Origin: Gemmatimonadales bacterium
GTDB taxonomy: Bacteria > Gemmatimonadota > Gemmatimonadetes > Gemmatimonadales > GWC2-71-9
Length of the DNA: 32,665 nt
NCBI GenBank assembly: GCA_011772755.1
Contig: WVYX01000221.1
Coordinates: forward strand, 1-32,665
Direction of reading: 5' to 3'
Shown here: positions 32,289-32,665 of the stretch, piece after piece
How the letters are laid out: the number at the start of each line of letters is the position of its first letter
How positions within the stretch are numbered: the stretch's first letter is position 1
Notes under the pieces: model-generated
What the model was told of the DNA's origin: nothing
The model's database searches: none
The model's input: the letters and a program-made list of their open reading frames with translations, nothing else
Program-made: the position numbers and the translations under genes

Positions 32289-32665
32289 CGAGTTACCCCA
32301 GCGTTGTTCACAGAATGTCGCGATAGCCTCTGCAGCTACCTATCCAGGGTGGCAAGGAGTGTGCCGCAGCTGCCAATCGCGCAACTTGTTGTGATACAGT
32401 GCCTTGGGCGAACTCTGCGGAGCGTTGAGCGGGACCATCTGTCCACGCTGGGTCAAAACGACCCAGTCAGCGTGGGGTGTCTCGTGGAGTCGGCTATTGC
32501 GGAACCGGGCCTTTGCAGCTCCAGCGAATCGCGTCGGCGTGTAACTCCACTCTGCTCCACACGTTGCGAGTGATCTCGGCCAGCTTCCTCTTCCCCCCCT
32601 CGCACCCTGTCGAAAAGTGGAGACTCAAGCGCCCGGCGCTCGCAACACCTAGCACCTGGCAGCCT
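32289..32665. other. Right-edge region without an assignable gene
   Basis: 377 bp. No recognisable protein in any frame. It contains GAAAAGTGGAGACTC (32612-32626), similar to a sequence at 9408, and ends with the start of another heptad array. Confidence 0.4.
32643..32656. repeat. Heptad units at the window edge
   Basis: CAACACC then TAGCACC, in the reverse orientation of the GGTNNNN consensus and identical to units in the 24566-24593 array. The element is cut by the end of the window. Confidence 0.5.

Noticed and set aside
1..32665. tRNA, rRNA or riboswitch genes
   Set aside because: I looked for cloverleaf-like and conserved rRNA sequence and found none I could support by eye.

Overview
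The window looks like chromosomal DNA of an uncultured, GC-rich bacterium, most likely of the Gemmatimonadota (Acidobacteriota is the main alternative). The best lineage clue is two broken N-termini of the GGMATV-type Ser/Thr protein kinases that are very numerous in Gemmatimonadota. They sit with many exported enzymes (Tat, Sec and lipoprotein leaders), an Asp-box sortilin-like protein and a lipocalin-like secreted protein. This placement is an inference.

Region 1 (1-7.4 kb) and region 3 (13.3-23.5 kb) are a carbohydrate locus. Left part, plus strand: a decayed helix-turn-helix gene, a Tat-exported GH127/GH146-type beta-L-arabinofuranosidase, and a DUF5695 six-hairpin-like protein 3 nt after it. 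A Tat-exported GH29 alpha-L-fucosidase faces them on the minus strand. Right part, all minus strand, in order of transcription: M28 metallopeptidase, Asp-box (sortilin/VPS10-like) protein, a diverged xylose-isomerase-like enzyme, a eukaryote-type xylulokinase, and a GH3 lipoprotein with a PA14 insert. Together they suggest release of arabinose, fucose and xylose from plant- or alga-type glycans outside the cytoplasmic membrane, then isomerisation and phosphorylation inside. The sodium:sugar symporter expected in such a locus is present only as a dead 5' fragment (13.3-13.66 kb).

Region 2 (7.4-13.3 kb) is a patchwork: kinase remnant, small secreted protein, CigR/RcnB-like protein, a decayed copy of the 3' end of the sortilin-like gene, then a lower-GC two-gene molybdenum hydroxylase cassette (FAD subunit, plus a fused 2Fe-2S/molybdopterin subunit). 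The cassette is flanked on both sides by broken genes.

Region 4 (23.9-31 kb): a stand-alone PAS protein is divergent from a plus-strand gene train of creatininase-family amidohydrolase, Tat-exported aldo/keto reductase with a ferredoxin-like tail, DUF6599 lipoprotein, APC-type permease and an acetolactate-synthase-like ThDP enzyme. The substrate is unknown. Region 5 (31-32.7 kb) holds a DUF202-like two-helix membrane protein and a stand-alone receiver domain.

The right-hand 8 kb also carries intergenic arrays with an exact 7-bp period (consensus GGTNNNN, usually with G or C at position 4), twice arranged as inverted pairs. Neither genes nor ordinary terminators explain them. With at least six decayed gene fragments, they make the gaps of this window as notable as its genes.
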